A stretch of 64,000 nucleotides of DNA, taken from NCBI GenBank assembly GCA_945870425.1, contig CAMBSD010000001.1, positions 124,001-188,000 of the forward strand. Reading direction: 5' to 3'. Below the pieces are notes generated by a model that did not search any database, was not told the origin of the DNA, and worked only from the letters and a program-made list of their open reading frames with translations. Both the position numbers and the translations under genes were made by a program. Positions 47,003 to 56,105 of the stretch are shown here, one piece after another (position 1 is the first letter of the stretch; each line of letters begins with the position of its first letter). This DNA is from Chitinophaga pinensis (GTDB lineage Bacteria; Bacteroidota; Bacteroidia; UKL13-3).

Positions 47003-48010
47003 GTGAAAAAAAGAATTCAAATAATTGACTTTATAAGAGGTATTGCAGTTATCGTGATGATAATTGCAAACTTCTCTGCATATTTTATTAACTCACCTAA
47101 TACTATATTTTTTCGAGTAGTTTATTCATTTGCAGCACCTATGTTTCTTTTTATTTCTGGTTATTCTTACTTTATATCTTCAATTGGTATAACTAATCCA
47201 TTTAATAAGATCAAATATGGGATGTTTATTATTTTTGCAGCTGTTTTCATAGATTTATTTATCTGGCGGATTTCTCCATTATGTACATTCGATGTATTAC
47301 ATATTATTGGCTTTGGCTTTATTTTCAACGGATTAACATTTAAATTGAATTCCATTTTCAGGATATTTTTAACTTTATTAATATTATTGGTTCCTCTAAT
47401 TTTTAGAAATGAGATTATATATCGATTTCAGCTTAATGAATTAGATTTAACCAATATAATGGAGTTAAATTGGTATAATTACATCAATCTAAATCCTTTC
47501 AAGCGATTTCTCTTTGATGGATGGTTTCCTCTTTTTCCTTGGCTTGGTATTATTCTCTTTGGATATGTATTTGCAGAAAATAAGTTCAAAATTACCCAAT
47601 ATATCAAAACAATATACTTAATAGGATTATTAGGTTTAATATCAGGTATTTTATTAGGAATAAATAATATTTCTTACTCTGACAGAAATGGTTATTTAGA
47701 GTTATTTTATCCGCTTAATTCTTATTTTTTATTAGCGACTATTAGCTTATGCACCCTAATTGGATTACTAATTTCAAGTTGGCAATCCCAATTGTTTGGG
47801 AAATATAACTTTATTATCAAACTAGGTAAAAATAGTTTATTTATTTATATACTCCATTGTCTTATAATCGTATTAATTGTTCCTAAAGTAGATGAAATTA
47901 ATGAATTGTTCTTTGGGTTGTTTTCTTTATTTACTCTGATAGCAATTTATTTTATGTTAATATTTATTGATTATTTTAAAAGTAAATTTCACTTATCGAA
48001 ATCTAGCTAA
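47003..48010 (+). CDS. HGSNAT/DUF1624-like membrane acyltransferase (island cargo)
   Basis: A polytopic membrane protein of 335 residues with about nine or ten helices. It opens with KKRIQIIDFIRGIAVIVMII, the conserved start of heparan-alpha-glucosaminide N-acetyltransferase-like proteins, followed by PMFLFISGYSYFISSIG and CTFDVLHIIGFGFIFNG. Members transfer acyl groups across the membrane to sugars or other acceptors; the acceptor here is unknown. The GTG start is 66 bases from the divergent protease gene. It is very AT-rich (about 20-30% G+C in lines I counted), unlike the flanking genes, which suggests transfer. Confidence 0.8.
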   Translation: MKKRIQIIDFIRGIAVIVMIIANFSAYFINSPNTIFFRVVYSFAAPMFLFISGYSYFISSIGITNPFNKIKYGMFIIFAAVFIDLFIWRISPLCTFDVLHIIGFGFIFNGLTFKLNSIFRIFLTLLILLVPLIFRNEIIYRFQLNELDLTNIMELNWYNYINLNPFKRFLFDGWFPLFPWLGIILFGYVFAENKFKITQYIKTIYLIGLLGLISGILLGINNISYSDRNGYLELFYPLNSYFLLATISLCTLIGLLISSWQSQLFGKYNFIIKLGKNSLFIYILHCLIIVLIVPKVDEINELFFGLFSLFTLIAIYFMLIFIDYFKSKFHLSKSS

Positions 48011-48172
48011 ATAAATCAAAAACATTTTAGCAATAATAAGACATAGGTAATCAAATTATTTTAAGCTAGGTGACCAACCGGGAAAAATTCTCAAGTATCG
48101 AATAAGCCTTAAAATTTGAGGTGAAATAGCGTTGATTTGATTTGCTGCCAATACCCGCAGGTCAGGGGTTCA

Positions 48173-48227
48173 AATCCCTCCAGCTCCACAAAAATGTAAA
48201 AGCTTTTCAGAATTTCTGTAAGGCTTT
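48173..48227 (+). repeat. ssrA 3'-end repeat, copy C
   Basis: Identical over 55 bases to copy B; to its left GGGTTC (48166-48171) also matches the tmRNA T-arm with one mismatch, so 28 positions (45022-45049 against 48166-48193) agree at 27. It bounds the AT-rich unit on the right. Confidence 0.92.
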
Positions 48228-48240
48228 ATTTATTTTTAAA
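48198..48240 (+). terminator. Terminator in copy C
   Basis: Same stem as in copy B (AAAAGCTTTTCAGAA/TTCTGTAAGGCTTT) followed by ATTTATTTTT. Confidence 0.65.
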
Positions 48241-48282
48241 GTACTTATATTTATAAGAAAAAGCCAAACGCTAATCCATAAA

Positions 48283-48309
48283 CTCATTAGCGGGACGATA
48301 GCGAGTGCG
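48283..48309 (+). repeat. 27-base dispersed repeat, copy 2
   Basis: Inverse of the element at 34916-34942 with two mismatches; core CTCATTAGCGGGACGATAGC then GAGTGCG. Confidence 0.75.
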
Positions 48310-48491
48310 GAGTATACAAATGTGCTTTGACCTTTGTAGGTCAATGCGCTAAACTTGTCTCAAGCAAAGTTCGTTTGGCCATGCTAGTTCATAATCCATG
48401 ACTTCACAGAAAAAATAGACACTAATAATTAGTTTCAAGGTTTTTTGGTAAAAATTTCTTTCTTCGCATAATAAAACAAAAAATAAATTTC

Positions 48492-50384
48492 ATGCACGAG
48501 GAGATTATAAAGGAATATAGCAAATTTAAATCGCTACATTATTTTTTACGCCACACGGCCACAGAGATTAATAAACCTAGCGATGTATACATGATGGTAA
48601 AGAAAAAAGACCGTTATGAAGAGATTACTTATAACACGGTTTTTGAGCAAGTCAATTCTATTTCAGCCTTGTTGTATAGCAAAGGTTTAAGAAGAGGCGA
48701 CAAAGCAGCCCTACTGATTGAAAACTGCCCAGAATATATTTGCTTCGACCAAGCATTGATGCAATTAGGAGTAGTGAATGTTTCTATTTACCCAACATTA
48801 GGTGAGCCTGATATTGAATACATCATAAACGACTCAGGTGCTAAATGTATATTAGTTGGTACTCCTTTTTTACTTAGAAAGATCAATAAAATAAAGGTCA
48901 ATTGCCCTAATCTTGAATTCGTAATTGCCGCTTATGATGCCAAAACTAGCGATACTTTTACCTACCACAATATGATTGATGAGGGAAAAAAGTTATATGC
49001 AGAAAATAAAAATCTTGTAGAGGCTGAACTAGAAAAAGTGGGATATGAGGATTTAGCCTGTTTGCTATATACATCTGGTACTACAGGAAAACCCAAAGGT
49101 GTAATGCTATCGCATGGAAATTTTATGGCCAATTTGGTAATGGCTGTAAACCTTTTACCGATTGTAAGTAAAGACTTTATTTTCCTTTCATTTTTACCTT
49201 TGTGCCATGTATACGAAAGAACCTGTACGTATTATTTGAGCACCTATGTAGGTTTTAAAATTGCCTTTGCTCAAAGCCTTGAAGCTTTAACATCCAACAT
49301 ACAAGAAGTTAAACCTACTGCCATTCTTACCGTTCCTCGTTTGCTTGAACGAATAGAAGAACGTGTTCGTAAGAGTGCCACTAAATCGGGAGGTTACAAA
49401 TTAAAAATTTTTAATTGGGCATTGAATGTAGGTGAACAAAAGAGATTGAAAAAAGAAGAGGGCAAATCACTAAGCTTGTGGTTGCAATTGCAACTCAAAT
49501 TGGCCGAGAAATTGGTTTATACCCAAATTAAAGAAAGATTAGGAGGCAGGATGACTGTTATGGTGAGTGGTGGTGGTGCTTTGCCGCAGCATGTGGGTGA
49601 ATTTTTCGCCAATTTGGATATACTAGTAATTGAAGGATATGGCTTAACAGAAACTTCACCATTTCTAAGTTCTAACGAGGTCCACAGACAAGTATGGGGA
49701 AGTGTAGGGCGCATTAGTCAAGGAAACGAAGTAGCCATACAAAATCCTGAAACAAAAGAGATATATACTGTTCAATCATATTATGATTACAAACCTGATT
49801 TTGAATCCCCTGAAGGTGAGATTTTGGTCAGAGGTTTAAATGTTTTTAAAGGTTATTGGAATTTGCCAGATGAAACTGCTTTGGCATTTGATGCAGATGG
49901 ATGGTTTCATACAGGAGATGTAGGAAAGTTTTATAAAGGGTATTTGAAAATAACAGATAGGATTAAGAATATTTTAGTAAACTCTTTTGGTAAAAACATC
50001 TACCCTACTCCTATTGAAAACACCTATTTAAAATCAAACAAGATAGAGCAGATATTTTTAATTGGTGATAAACAAGAGTACGTTACTGCAATCGTTGTTC
50101 CATCACGTGAAGAGTTAAAAGAGGCATTCAACATGGATGATGCTTACTTCACGCACCCCGAAGAATTTATTACCGAAGAACATGTTCACAATTGGATTTC
50201 AGAAGACATGAACCATTTAGCGAACCAATTAGGTAAGTTTGAAAGGGTGAAGGCATTTATCATCAAACGCAGACCTTTTACCCTTGAAGCTGGAGAAATG
50301 ACGCCTACACAAAAAACAAAGAGAAAGGTAATTGAGCAAAAGTATGCCGATGAAATAAAATCAATGTACCAAAATATTTCTTAA
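48492..50384 (+). CDS. fadD: Long-chain acyl-CoA synthetase (AMP-forming)
   Basis: An acyl-adenylating enzyme of 630 residues that activates fatty acids with ATP and CoA at the inner membrane. The P-loop-like signature LLYTSGTTGKPKGVMLSHG, the GYGLTETSPFLS motif, GWFHTGDVG and the C-terminal lysine region (AGEMTPTQKTKRK) are all intact. The length and insert fit the bacterial/plastid long-chain ligase group. It ends close to a bidirectional terminator shared with the YceI gene. Confidence 0.93.
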   Translation: MHEEIIKEYSKFKSLHYFLRHTATEINKPSDVYMMVKKKDRYEEITYNTVFEQVNSISALLYSKGLRRGDKAALLIENCPEYICFDQALMQLGVVNVSIYPTLGEPDIEYIINDSGAKCILVGTPFLLRKINKIKVNCPNLEFVIAAYDAKTSDTFTYHNMIDEGKKLYAENKNLVEAELEKVGYEDLACLLYTSGTTGKPKGVMLSHGNFMANLVMAVNLLPIVSKDFIFLSFLPLCHVYERTCTYYLSTYVGFKIAFAQSLEALTSNIQEVKPTAILTVPRLLERIEERVRKSATKSGGYKLKIFNWALNVGEQKRLKKEEGKSLSLWLQLQLKLAEKLVYTQIKERLGGRMTVMVSGGGALPQHVGEFFANLDILVIEGYGLTETSPFLSSNEVHRQVWGSVGRISQGNEVAIQNPETKEIYTVQSYYDYKPDFESPEGEILVRGLNVFKGYWNLPDETALAFDADGWFHTGDVGKFYKGYLKITDRIKNILVNSFGKNIYPTPIENTYLKSNKIEQIFLIGDKQEYVTAIVVPSREELKEAFNMDDAYFTHPEEFITEEHVHNWISEDMNHLANQLGKFERVKAFIIKRRPFTLEAGEMTPTQKTKRKVIEQKYADEIKSMYQNIS

Positions 50385-50482
50385 ATATTTAACAACCGAC
50401 CATTTCTATTGAATTCAATTTTTGTTGAGCTAGTTATTCTCCTTACAAAATTTGAATCTGATTGGATGAAATTATTAATAAA

Positions 50483-50520
50483 TAAAAGGGGCGAAAACCA
50501 ATGGTTTTCGCCCCTTTTAA
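50483..50520. terminator. Bidirectional terminator between fadD and YceI gene
   Basis: Near-perfect hairpin TAAAAGGGGCGAAAACCA/TGGTTTTCGCCCCTTTTA with a one- to five-base loop, with T-runs at both outer ends. It ends 20 bases before the minus-strand YceI stop. Confidence 0.9.
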
Positions 50521-50539
50521 CTCATTCTTGTTGTACTAA

Positions 50540-51163
50540 TTATTTGGTAGCAATCAAACGAACATTGATCGAGAAGTTATCCATGATAGCTTTGTCACCA
50601 ATACCTTCGAAGAATTTACCTGAACCGTATTTAATATCATAATTAGTTCTATCAATATCAAATTCAGCTTTTGTAATTACTTGCTCTTTACTTACTACAA
50701 CCATAGCAGGGAAAGTAACTTCTTTGGTGATACCTTTGATAGTTAAATCAGCTGTTACATTGTAATTGTTTGAACCTATAATCGCATCTTTAATAGTTGA
50801 TGCAGATTTAATTTTCAAAGTAGCCGTTTTGAATTTTTCTACAGCAAAGAAATCATCACCTTTTAAGTGACCATTCAATTTACCTTGGTATTCACCTTGC
50901 AAATCTGTAGCATTGATAGTAGTCATATCTACTTCAATGGTTCCACCCACTAAGTTTTTACCATTAATCACTATTGTTCCAGTTGAGAACTTAGCTTCAC
51001 CTGAATGCTCACCTGTTACCTTTTTAGCCTTCCATTTGAATGTTGATTTTTCAGCACTTACCTTGTAAGTATCTTCTGTAGTTTTTTTTGTTTTTGCTGG
51101 TTTTCCAGCGAAAGCAGTAAAGCTAAATAAAGCGATAGCTGCTAATGCGACTGTTTTTTTCAT
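50540..51163 (-). CDS. YceI-family periplasmic lipid-binding-like protein
   Basis: A 207-residue exported protein with a signal peptide of about 19 residues (cleavage near AFAG). The rest is the YceI lipocalin-like barrel: STFKWKAKKVTGEHSGEAKF, the repeated glycine turns and a C-terminal FSINVRLIA strand. Family members bind isoprenoid-like lipids and respond to stress, but this one's ligand is not known. It follows a MarR regulator by 25 bases on the same strand. Confidence 0.92.
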   Translation of the reverse strand: MKKTVALAAIALFSFTAFAGKPAKTKKTTEDTYKVSAEKSTFKWKAKKVTGEHSGEAKFSTGTIVINGKNLVGGTIEVDMTTINATDLQGEYQGKLNGHLKGDDFFAVEKFKTATLKIKSASTIKDAIIGSNNYNVTADLTIKGITKEVTFPAMVVVSKEQVITKAEFDIDRTNYDIKYGSGKFFEGIGDKAIMDNFSINVRLIATK

Positions 51164-51188
51164 GTTATTTTTTGGTTTTATTTTATTG

Positions 51189-51632
51189 TTATCCTCTAAA
51201 TTTATCGAGTATTTTGTTTAAGGTTAATGCCTCTTCATTGGTAATGTTTTCAATTAGATTACTATCAAGCTTTAGGCCAATTTCGTCCAATAAATCCAAT
51301 CCTTTACGTGTAATTAAAACATCAACTTGTCTTCTATCAATTATACACTCACTTCTATCTACCAATCCTTTTTGCTTAAGTTTTTCAACCAATCTTGATG
51401 CATTTGACATCCTATCCAACATGCGGTCTTGAAGTAAGCTCATAGAAGCAGGGTTTCCATTCTGACCTCTAAGAATTCTGAGAATATTGAATTGCTGTGA
51501 GGAGATATCGTATTTTTTGAAGAAACGATGATGGTCATTACTTATCCAACCTGCCGTAAACAAGATGTTTATAACGGCCTTTTGGGTCTGACTTTTAAAC
51601 TTCGTTTGTTTTATTTCTTCCTCTAATGTCAT
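51189..51632 (-). CDS. MarR-family transcriptional regulator
   Basis: A 147-residue winged-helix dimer. Recognition region: PASMSLLQDRMLDRMSNASR followed by the wing ECIIDRRQVDVLITRKG with the conserved Asp/Arg pair. Starting at ATG 51632 removes seven residues read from an upstream TTG. It sits just upstream of the YceI gene on the same strand, so it probably controls that gene and itself. Its ligand cannot be told. Confidence 0.9.
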   Translation of the reverse strand: MTLEEEIKQTKFKSQTQKAVINILFTAGWISNDHHRFFKKYDISSQQFNILRILRGQNGNPASMSLLQDRMLDRMSNASRLVEKLKQKGLVDRSECIIDRRQVDVLITRKGLDLLDEIGLKLDSNLIENITNEEALTLNKILDKFRG

Positions 51633-51799
51633 GTGTAATTTATGACTAAACAATTATCACAACACAAATATATGTATATACATTTAATGTGCAAACACTA
51701 TAATATATAGAATTGATTTTAAGTTAATTAAAATTACATGCTCCGTTTGGCCAAAATATAACTGTTTCAAAAAAAGAGTTCGTGATGAAGGATTAGTTA

Positions 51800-54292
51800 C
51801 TAAAAACGAATCAGTAATCTGAGGTTTAACCTACGACTAGTTAAATAGTTAGGAATTGCCCACCGCTGTCCATTGGCATCATCCAACCAGGTATACGAAA
51901 TGGTATTATTAACGCCAAGTAAATTAAACACCTCAAGGGAAAGATTGCAGGTATTGATATGACGTTTGAAAAAGGTATTCCTTTCTTTTTCATCTTCACG
52001 GATAAGATCTTTTCCAAAACCAATATCTACTCTCTTATAGCTAGGCATGGTTTGCACATCATTATACCTATTTCTATCAGGGGGTCCAAAAGGCAAACCA
52101 CTTCCATATACCAAGGTTAAGTATACCTTATTACTCGGGTTATTCGCCAAATAATCTTGAAAAGTGATGGCAAACTGCATAAACTGATTGGTAGGTCTAG
52201 AAATATACCTGGGTGTTTCAGGATTCCTAGCTACGTCCTTTTGATTGCTAATGATTTCTTTAGCATCCATAAAGCTGAGACTGGCCCAACTTTCAGTGCC
52301 TTTCACAAACTCCCCATTTACCCTAAAATCAACACCCTTTACGTTACCGCTAGCCGTGTTTTCAGCAAAATATCTGATACGAACATTATCAATTTCATAA
52401 GGTATGATGTTTTCTAATTGCTTGTAATAGGCTTCACTCACAAACTTGAATGGACGACCCCAAGCTTTAAAATTCATATCCGCACCAATCACATAATGAA
52501 TGGCCAACTGTGCTTTGATATTTGGGTTTAAAACACCATCAAAATTTCTTAGCTCTCGATAAAAAGGCGGCTGATAATACCATCCATATGCTGCTTTTAT
52601 CACCCAATCTTTTCTTGGCTTTCGATCTAATTTTTCAGTCACAATATTTCGATTAAATAAACGATTAGGTTCAAATGAAAATTGAACCCTAGGACTCACT
52701 ACATTTTCATTGTTATAACTCCACCAATTGCTTCTTAAACCATAAGTTAATATCGCATTGTAACTTTTACTTAGTGTTTGTGAATTTTGAACATATCCAT
52801 TTATTCTAAATGAATTAATACTAAGCTTTGTTTTCAAATAATAAGGCAAGGCAAAGTCTCCATTACTATTTAACCCGGGCTGCGAAAAGCCAGCCGAGTC
52901 TCTATAGTTCCATTCTTTTTGTGAATCGTAAATAATTTCGTTTTGAACAAAGGCACCCCATTGAATATTGCTTTTGCCTGAGCTATGGTATCCCCTATGC
53001 CCTGCATTAAATACATAAGCTTGAATGGTATTACGGGCATCATTAATAAAATATCCAACCCCTCTAAGTGACCTGGCTTTTCCAAAATTATCTGAACCTT
53101 GATTGGTTTCAATTTCGCTCAATCTATAAGCACCTTCAACAGTAAAATATTCATTCTCGTTTGAATAAAATGCCGATGCCAAAAATTTCAATTGGGTTTT
53201 ATTACTAGGTTTATAAACAACAGTAGCCGCTCCGGTAGCAGTCCGGTATTCCATCAAATCAGCTCCATCAAAATAAACTTTTAACTGCATCACTTGCTTT
53301 ACTGTTCCAAAAGTGGTTTCTCTATCTTGCGGTTGTAAAAAATAACGATTTTGTGCATAGCTACCCAACACACTCAAACTTAAATTATCACTTAAATGAT
53401 AGGTAAGCAATGTCTGTACATCTGTAAAACTAGGTTGGTAATCTCCTTTGGTATCAAGAGTTCCCACCACATATTTGTTTGTCCAATACCTAGCACCGAG
53501 CAAATAAGAGAAACGAAGGTTTTTGCTAGCTCCTTCCACATGAGTTTGAGCACCCAATAATCCCACGTTTAATGACGAAGCAAATTTTTTTGGATCTTTA
53601 TATTTAATATCGAGAACGCTACTCATTTTATCTCCATATCTAGCTTCAAATCCACCTGCACTGAATTTTACATTTTGAACCAACTCGCTATGAATAAAAC
53701 TGAGTCCTTCTTGTTGTCCGCTGCGTGGTAAAAAAGGTCTGTATATCTCAATGTCATTAACATAAACAAGGTTTTCATCAAAGTTACCTCCACGGACATT
53801 ATACTGAGCACTCAGTTCATTATTGCTTGATACACCTGGTAGTGTTTTTAAAATTTGTTCGAAGCTACCTCCTACGTTGGGCAAATGGGATGTCTTACGA
53901 GGGTCAATGGTATACATGGATACCTTCTCACGCTCTCTCTCTTCTTGAAACACAAAATCTTTTAACATCACGCCACTATGCAATTTCACATCAAGTTTAT
54001 ACTTCTCACCTTCTTTCAATATTCTAACAGAAAATCTGTTTTTAGGAGAACCCACATAAGAAAAATTAAGTTCATAAGTTTTATTGGCAGGTAAACTAAG
54101 CGTATAATAACCAACTTCATTGGTTGTTGTTGCCATGTTTGTACCAATAACCTGAATGTTTACATCGGGGATGTCTCTGCCTAAAGAATCCTTTACCAAG
54201 CCAAATATACTTGCATTTTTTTGAGCAAATGAAGAAGAAAATAACAAAAGGAAAGCAACAAACAGCAAAACCACTTTGCTGCCTTGCAACAT
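51800..54292 (-). CDS. TonB-dependent outer-membrane receptor with CarboxypepD_reg-like N-terminus
   Basis: A 22-stranded barrel receptor of 830 residues using ATG 54292 (an earlier in-frame start adds 20 residues before a good signal peptide). Signal peptide ends near SSFAQK; then a carboxypeptidase-regulatory-like domain (about 25-105), the plug with LPGVSSNNELSAQYNVRGG and NDIEIYRPF, and the barrel ending in NLRLLIRF, with terminal Phe for BAM. No SusD partner, siderophore enzyme or TonB gene is adjacent, so the substrate is unknown. It takes up a ligand across the outer membrane with TonB-ExbB-ExbD. Confidence 0.9.
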   Translation of the reverse strand: MLQGSKVVLLFVAFLLLFSSSFAQKNASIFGLVKDSLGRDIPDVNIQVIGTNMATTTNEVGYYTLSLPANKTYELNFSYVGSPKNRFSVRILKEGEKYKLDVKLHSGVMLKDFVFQEEREREKVSMYTIDPRKTSHLPNVGGSFEQILKTLPGVSSNNELSAQYNVRGGNFDENLVYVNDIEIYRPFLPRSGQQEGLSFIHSELVQNVKFSAGGFEARYGDKMSSVLDIKYKDPKKFASSLNVGLLGAQTHVEGASKNLRFSYLLGARYWTNKYVVGTLDTKGDYQPSFTDVQTLLTYHLSDNLSLSVLGSYAQNRYFLQPQDRETTFGTVKQVMQLKVYFDGADLMEYRTATGAATVVYKPSNKTQLKFLASAFYSNENEYFTVEGAYRLSEIETNQGSDNFGKARSLRGVGYFINDARNTIQAYVFNAGHRGYHSSGKSNIQWGAFVQNEIIYDSQKEWNYRDSAGFSQPGLNSNGDFALPYYLKTKLSINSFRINGYVQNSQTLSKSYNAILTYGLRSNWWSYNNENVVSPRVQFSFEPNRLFNRNIVTEKLDRKPRKDWVIKAAYGWYYQPPFYRELRNFDGVLNPNIKAQLAIHYVIGADMNFKAWGRPFKFVSEAYYKQLENIIPYEIDNVRIRYFAENTASGNVKGVDFRVNGEFVKGTESWASLSFMDAKEIISNQKDVARNPETPRYISRPTNQFMQFAITFQDYLANNPSNKVYLTLVYGSGLPFGPPDRNRYNDVQTMPSYKRVDIGFGKDLIREDEKERNTFFKRHINTCNLSLEVFNLLGVNNTISYTWLDDANGQRWAIPNYLTSRRLNLRLLIRF

Positions 54293-54367
54293 AGTTGATT
54301 TAACTGTTATATTTAAGATATTGCTTTTTGTCCGGGTTAATTTCTTCAACAACTTGGATAACGATAA

Positions 54368-55042
54368 TTATGCAATTGTAGTACTTTTATTGATTTGTTT
54401 AAGCATGGCAATGGTCTGGCTTGGATTATTTGACGCAAAAACATAATTGCCTGCCACTAGCACATCAGCACCTGCTGCCAATAATTTAGGCGCAGTAATA
54501 TCATTCACGCCACCATCAATTTCGATAAGGCAAGATGATCCACATTCGTTTATCATAGCTTTCAACTCAGCACATTTTTTATAGGTATTCTCAATAAACT
54601 TCTGTCCACCAAAACCAGGATTAACGCTCATCATGCAAACCACATCCATGTCTATCAACACATCTTTAAGTTGACTTACAGGGGTATGAGGGTTTATGGC
54701 AACACCTGCTTTCATCCCATTTTCTTTAATGGCTCCAATAGTGCGATGCAAATGGGTGCTCGCCTCAATATGAACAGAAAGAATATCTGCTCCTGCATCT
54801 TTAAAATCTTTGATATAACGCTCAGGTTGAACAATCATCAAATGCACATCAAGGGGTTTGTTGGCTATTTTTTTTATTGATTTTATAACAGGAAAACCAA
54901 ATGAAATATTGGGTACAAAAACACCATCCATCACATCTACATGAAACCAATCGGCCTCACTATTATTTATCATTTCAACATCTCGGCCTAGGTGAGCAAA
55001 GTCTGCCGACAAAACCGATGGAGCAATTATGGGGAAATTCAT
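54368..55042 (-). CDS. rpe: Ribulose-phosphate 3-epimerase
   Basis: A 224-residue TIM-barrel enzyme converting D-ribulose 5-phosphate and D-xylulose 5-phosphate in the pentose phosphate pathway. The metal ligands and catalytic acid lie in WFHVDVMDGVFVPNISFG and IEIDGGVN; the phosphate loop reads MSVNPGFGGQKF and ends in VAGNYVFA. Length is normal. It stands 15 bases after the receptor's longer reading frame on the same strand; co-transcription is possible. Confidence 0.97.
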   Translation of the reverse strand: MNFPIIAPSVLSADFAHLGRDVEMINNSEADWFHVDVMDGVFVPNISFGFPVIKSIKKIANKPLDVHLMIVQPERYIKDFKDAGADILSVHIEASTHLHRTIGAIKENGMKAGVAINPHTPVSQLKDVLIDMDVVCMMSVNPGFGGQKFIENTYKKCAELKAMINECGSSCLIEIDGGVNDITAPKLLAAGADVLVAGNYVFASNNPSQTIAMLKQINKSTTIA

Positions 55043-55091
55043 CGGACAAAAGTACAGTTTTTAGCTAAAAAAGTATAAGCATTATTTGAGT

Positions 55092-56102
55092 TTAAATGGC
55101 CAAATCCAACTTTGATGCCATGTTATTAAACAAAATATTCTGAATAATCGCTTCTGTTTGATCCGGAAAATCGACTTTAACTGGAGAAGTATCCATTACC
55201 CAACTGATTAATGATTCTTGAAAACCAGCATCTATCTTATCAAGCATTACCCCACCCACTTCCTTTAATGCCAGAGCATTGCATTGTTGTTCATATTGAT
55301 TGGTCATAGGAATTGACATCACCTTTTTACCCAAAAACAGGGCCTCTGCAGGCCCTTCAAATCCACCATTGGTTAACAAACCTTTCGAAGATTCAAGACT
55401 CATCAAAAAAGCCTCATTGTTAACTGGCTTGATGAATACGTTGGCTCTTTTGTAACTAAAGGTAGTATGTTTAGAAAACACTTCCCATTTCACATTTTTT
55501 ACTTTGCTTAACTCCTGAATCATTATATCATCACCATAGGCGGGCAAATAAACAGTGAAATGATCCTTTTCAACAGGATTTAGCTGCCTCACTTCATTCC
55601 TAATAACTGGTGTGTGAATGAAATCATCATAGGCTTTAAAATGAAAACCTATCTTTTGAGTGACTGGTGCATAATTATGTAAAATGGCCTCAGCAAACCA
55701 ATTCTTTTTATTTGGTCTTGGGATTTTTGCAGATAAAAATGAAGCTTGATGACTTAAACCCAAACATGGCTTGCCCCTGAGTTTACATGCCCAAGCCGTT
55801 AAAGGTTCAAAATCATTTATTACCAAATCATATGAATGAATAGGGAATCGTTGAATATCTTTTAGTAGAGTAATGGGTTTTAAACTGCTAATGGTTTTGG
55901 AATAAGACACTCCACCATGTGTACCAAAAATAAAGCTCAAACCATGTTTTTTATATTTGATGGGGAACTGAAGCTTTACATCAGCCTGGATGCCACTTAC
56001 CAAAACATCCACATCAGCATATTTCATAAGTATAGGTACAATCTCACGAGCCCTGCTGATATGGCCATTTCCAGTGCCTTGTATGGCATATAAAACTTTC
56101 AT
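55092..56102 (-). CDS. MurG-like GT-B glycosyltransferase paired with LpxH-like phosphoesterase
   Basis: A 336-residue glycosyltransferase. N-terminal MKVLYAIQGTGNGHISRA with the glycine-rich acceptor loop, and C-terminal TNGGFEGPAEALFLGKKVM followed by YEQQCNALAL, the UDP-sugar site of the Glyco_tran_28/MJ1255 type. Substrate unknown; the regular neighbour in Bacteroidota is a UDP-diacylglucosamine pyrophosphatase-like gene, here directly upstream with three bases between, so a lipid A or glycolipid role is plausible. Confidence 0.85.
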   Translation of the reverse strand: MKVLYAIQGTGNGHISRAREIVPILMKYADVDVLVSGIQADVKLQFPIKYKKHGLSFIFGTHGGVSYSKTISSLKPITLLKDIQRFPIHSYDLVINDFEPLTAWACKLRGKPCLGLSHQASFLSAKIPRPNKKNWFAEAILHNYAPVTQKIGFHFKAYDDFIHTPVIRNEVRQLNPVEKDHFTVYLPAYGDDIMIQELSKVKNVKWEVFSKHTTFSYKRANVFIKPVNNEAFLMSLESSKGLLTNGGFEGPAEALFLGKKVMSIPMTNQYEQQCNALALKEVGGVMLDKIDAGFQESLISWVMDTSPVKVDFPDQTEAIIQNILFNNMASKLDLAI

Positions 56103-56105
56103 TTC

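Larger units (their letters stand above)
48011..48491. other. Right junction of the ssrA-linked unit
   Basis: No gene. It holds copy C of the ssrA 3' end (48173-48227), its terminator, and copy 2 of the 27-base dispersed repeat (48283-48309). A T-arm-like GGGGTTCAAATCCCTCC is present but no matching 5' acceptor strand lies upstream, so there is no tRNA. Confidence 0.85.

Noticed and set aside
48110-48190. A tRNA gene ending in GGGGTTCAAATCCCTCCAGC
   Set aside because: No 5' acceptor strand, D-arm or anticodon arm is found at the right distance; it is a copy of the tmRNA 3' end.
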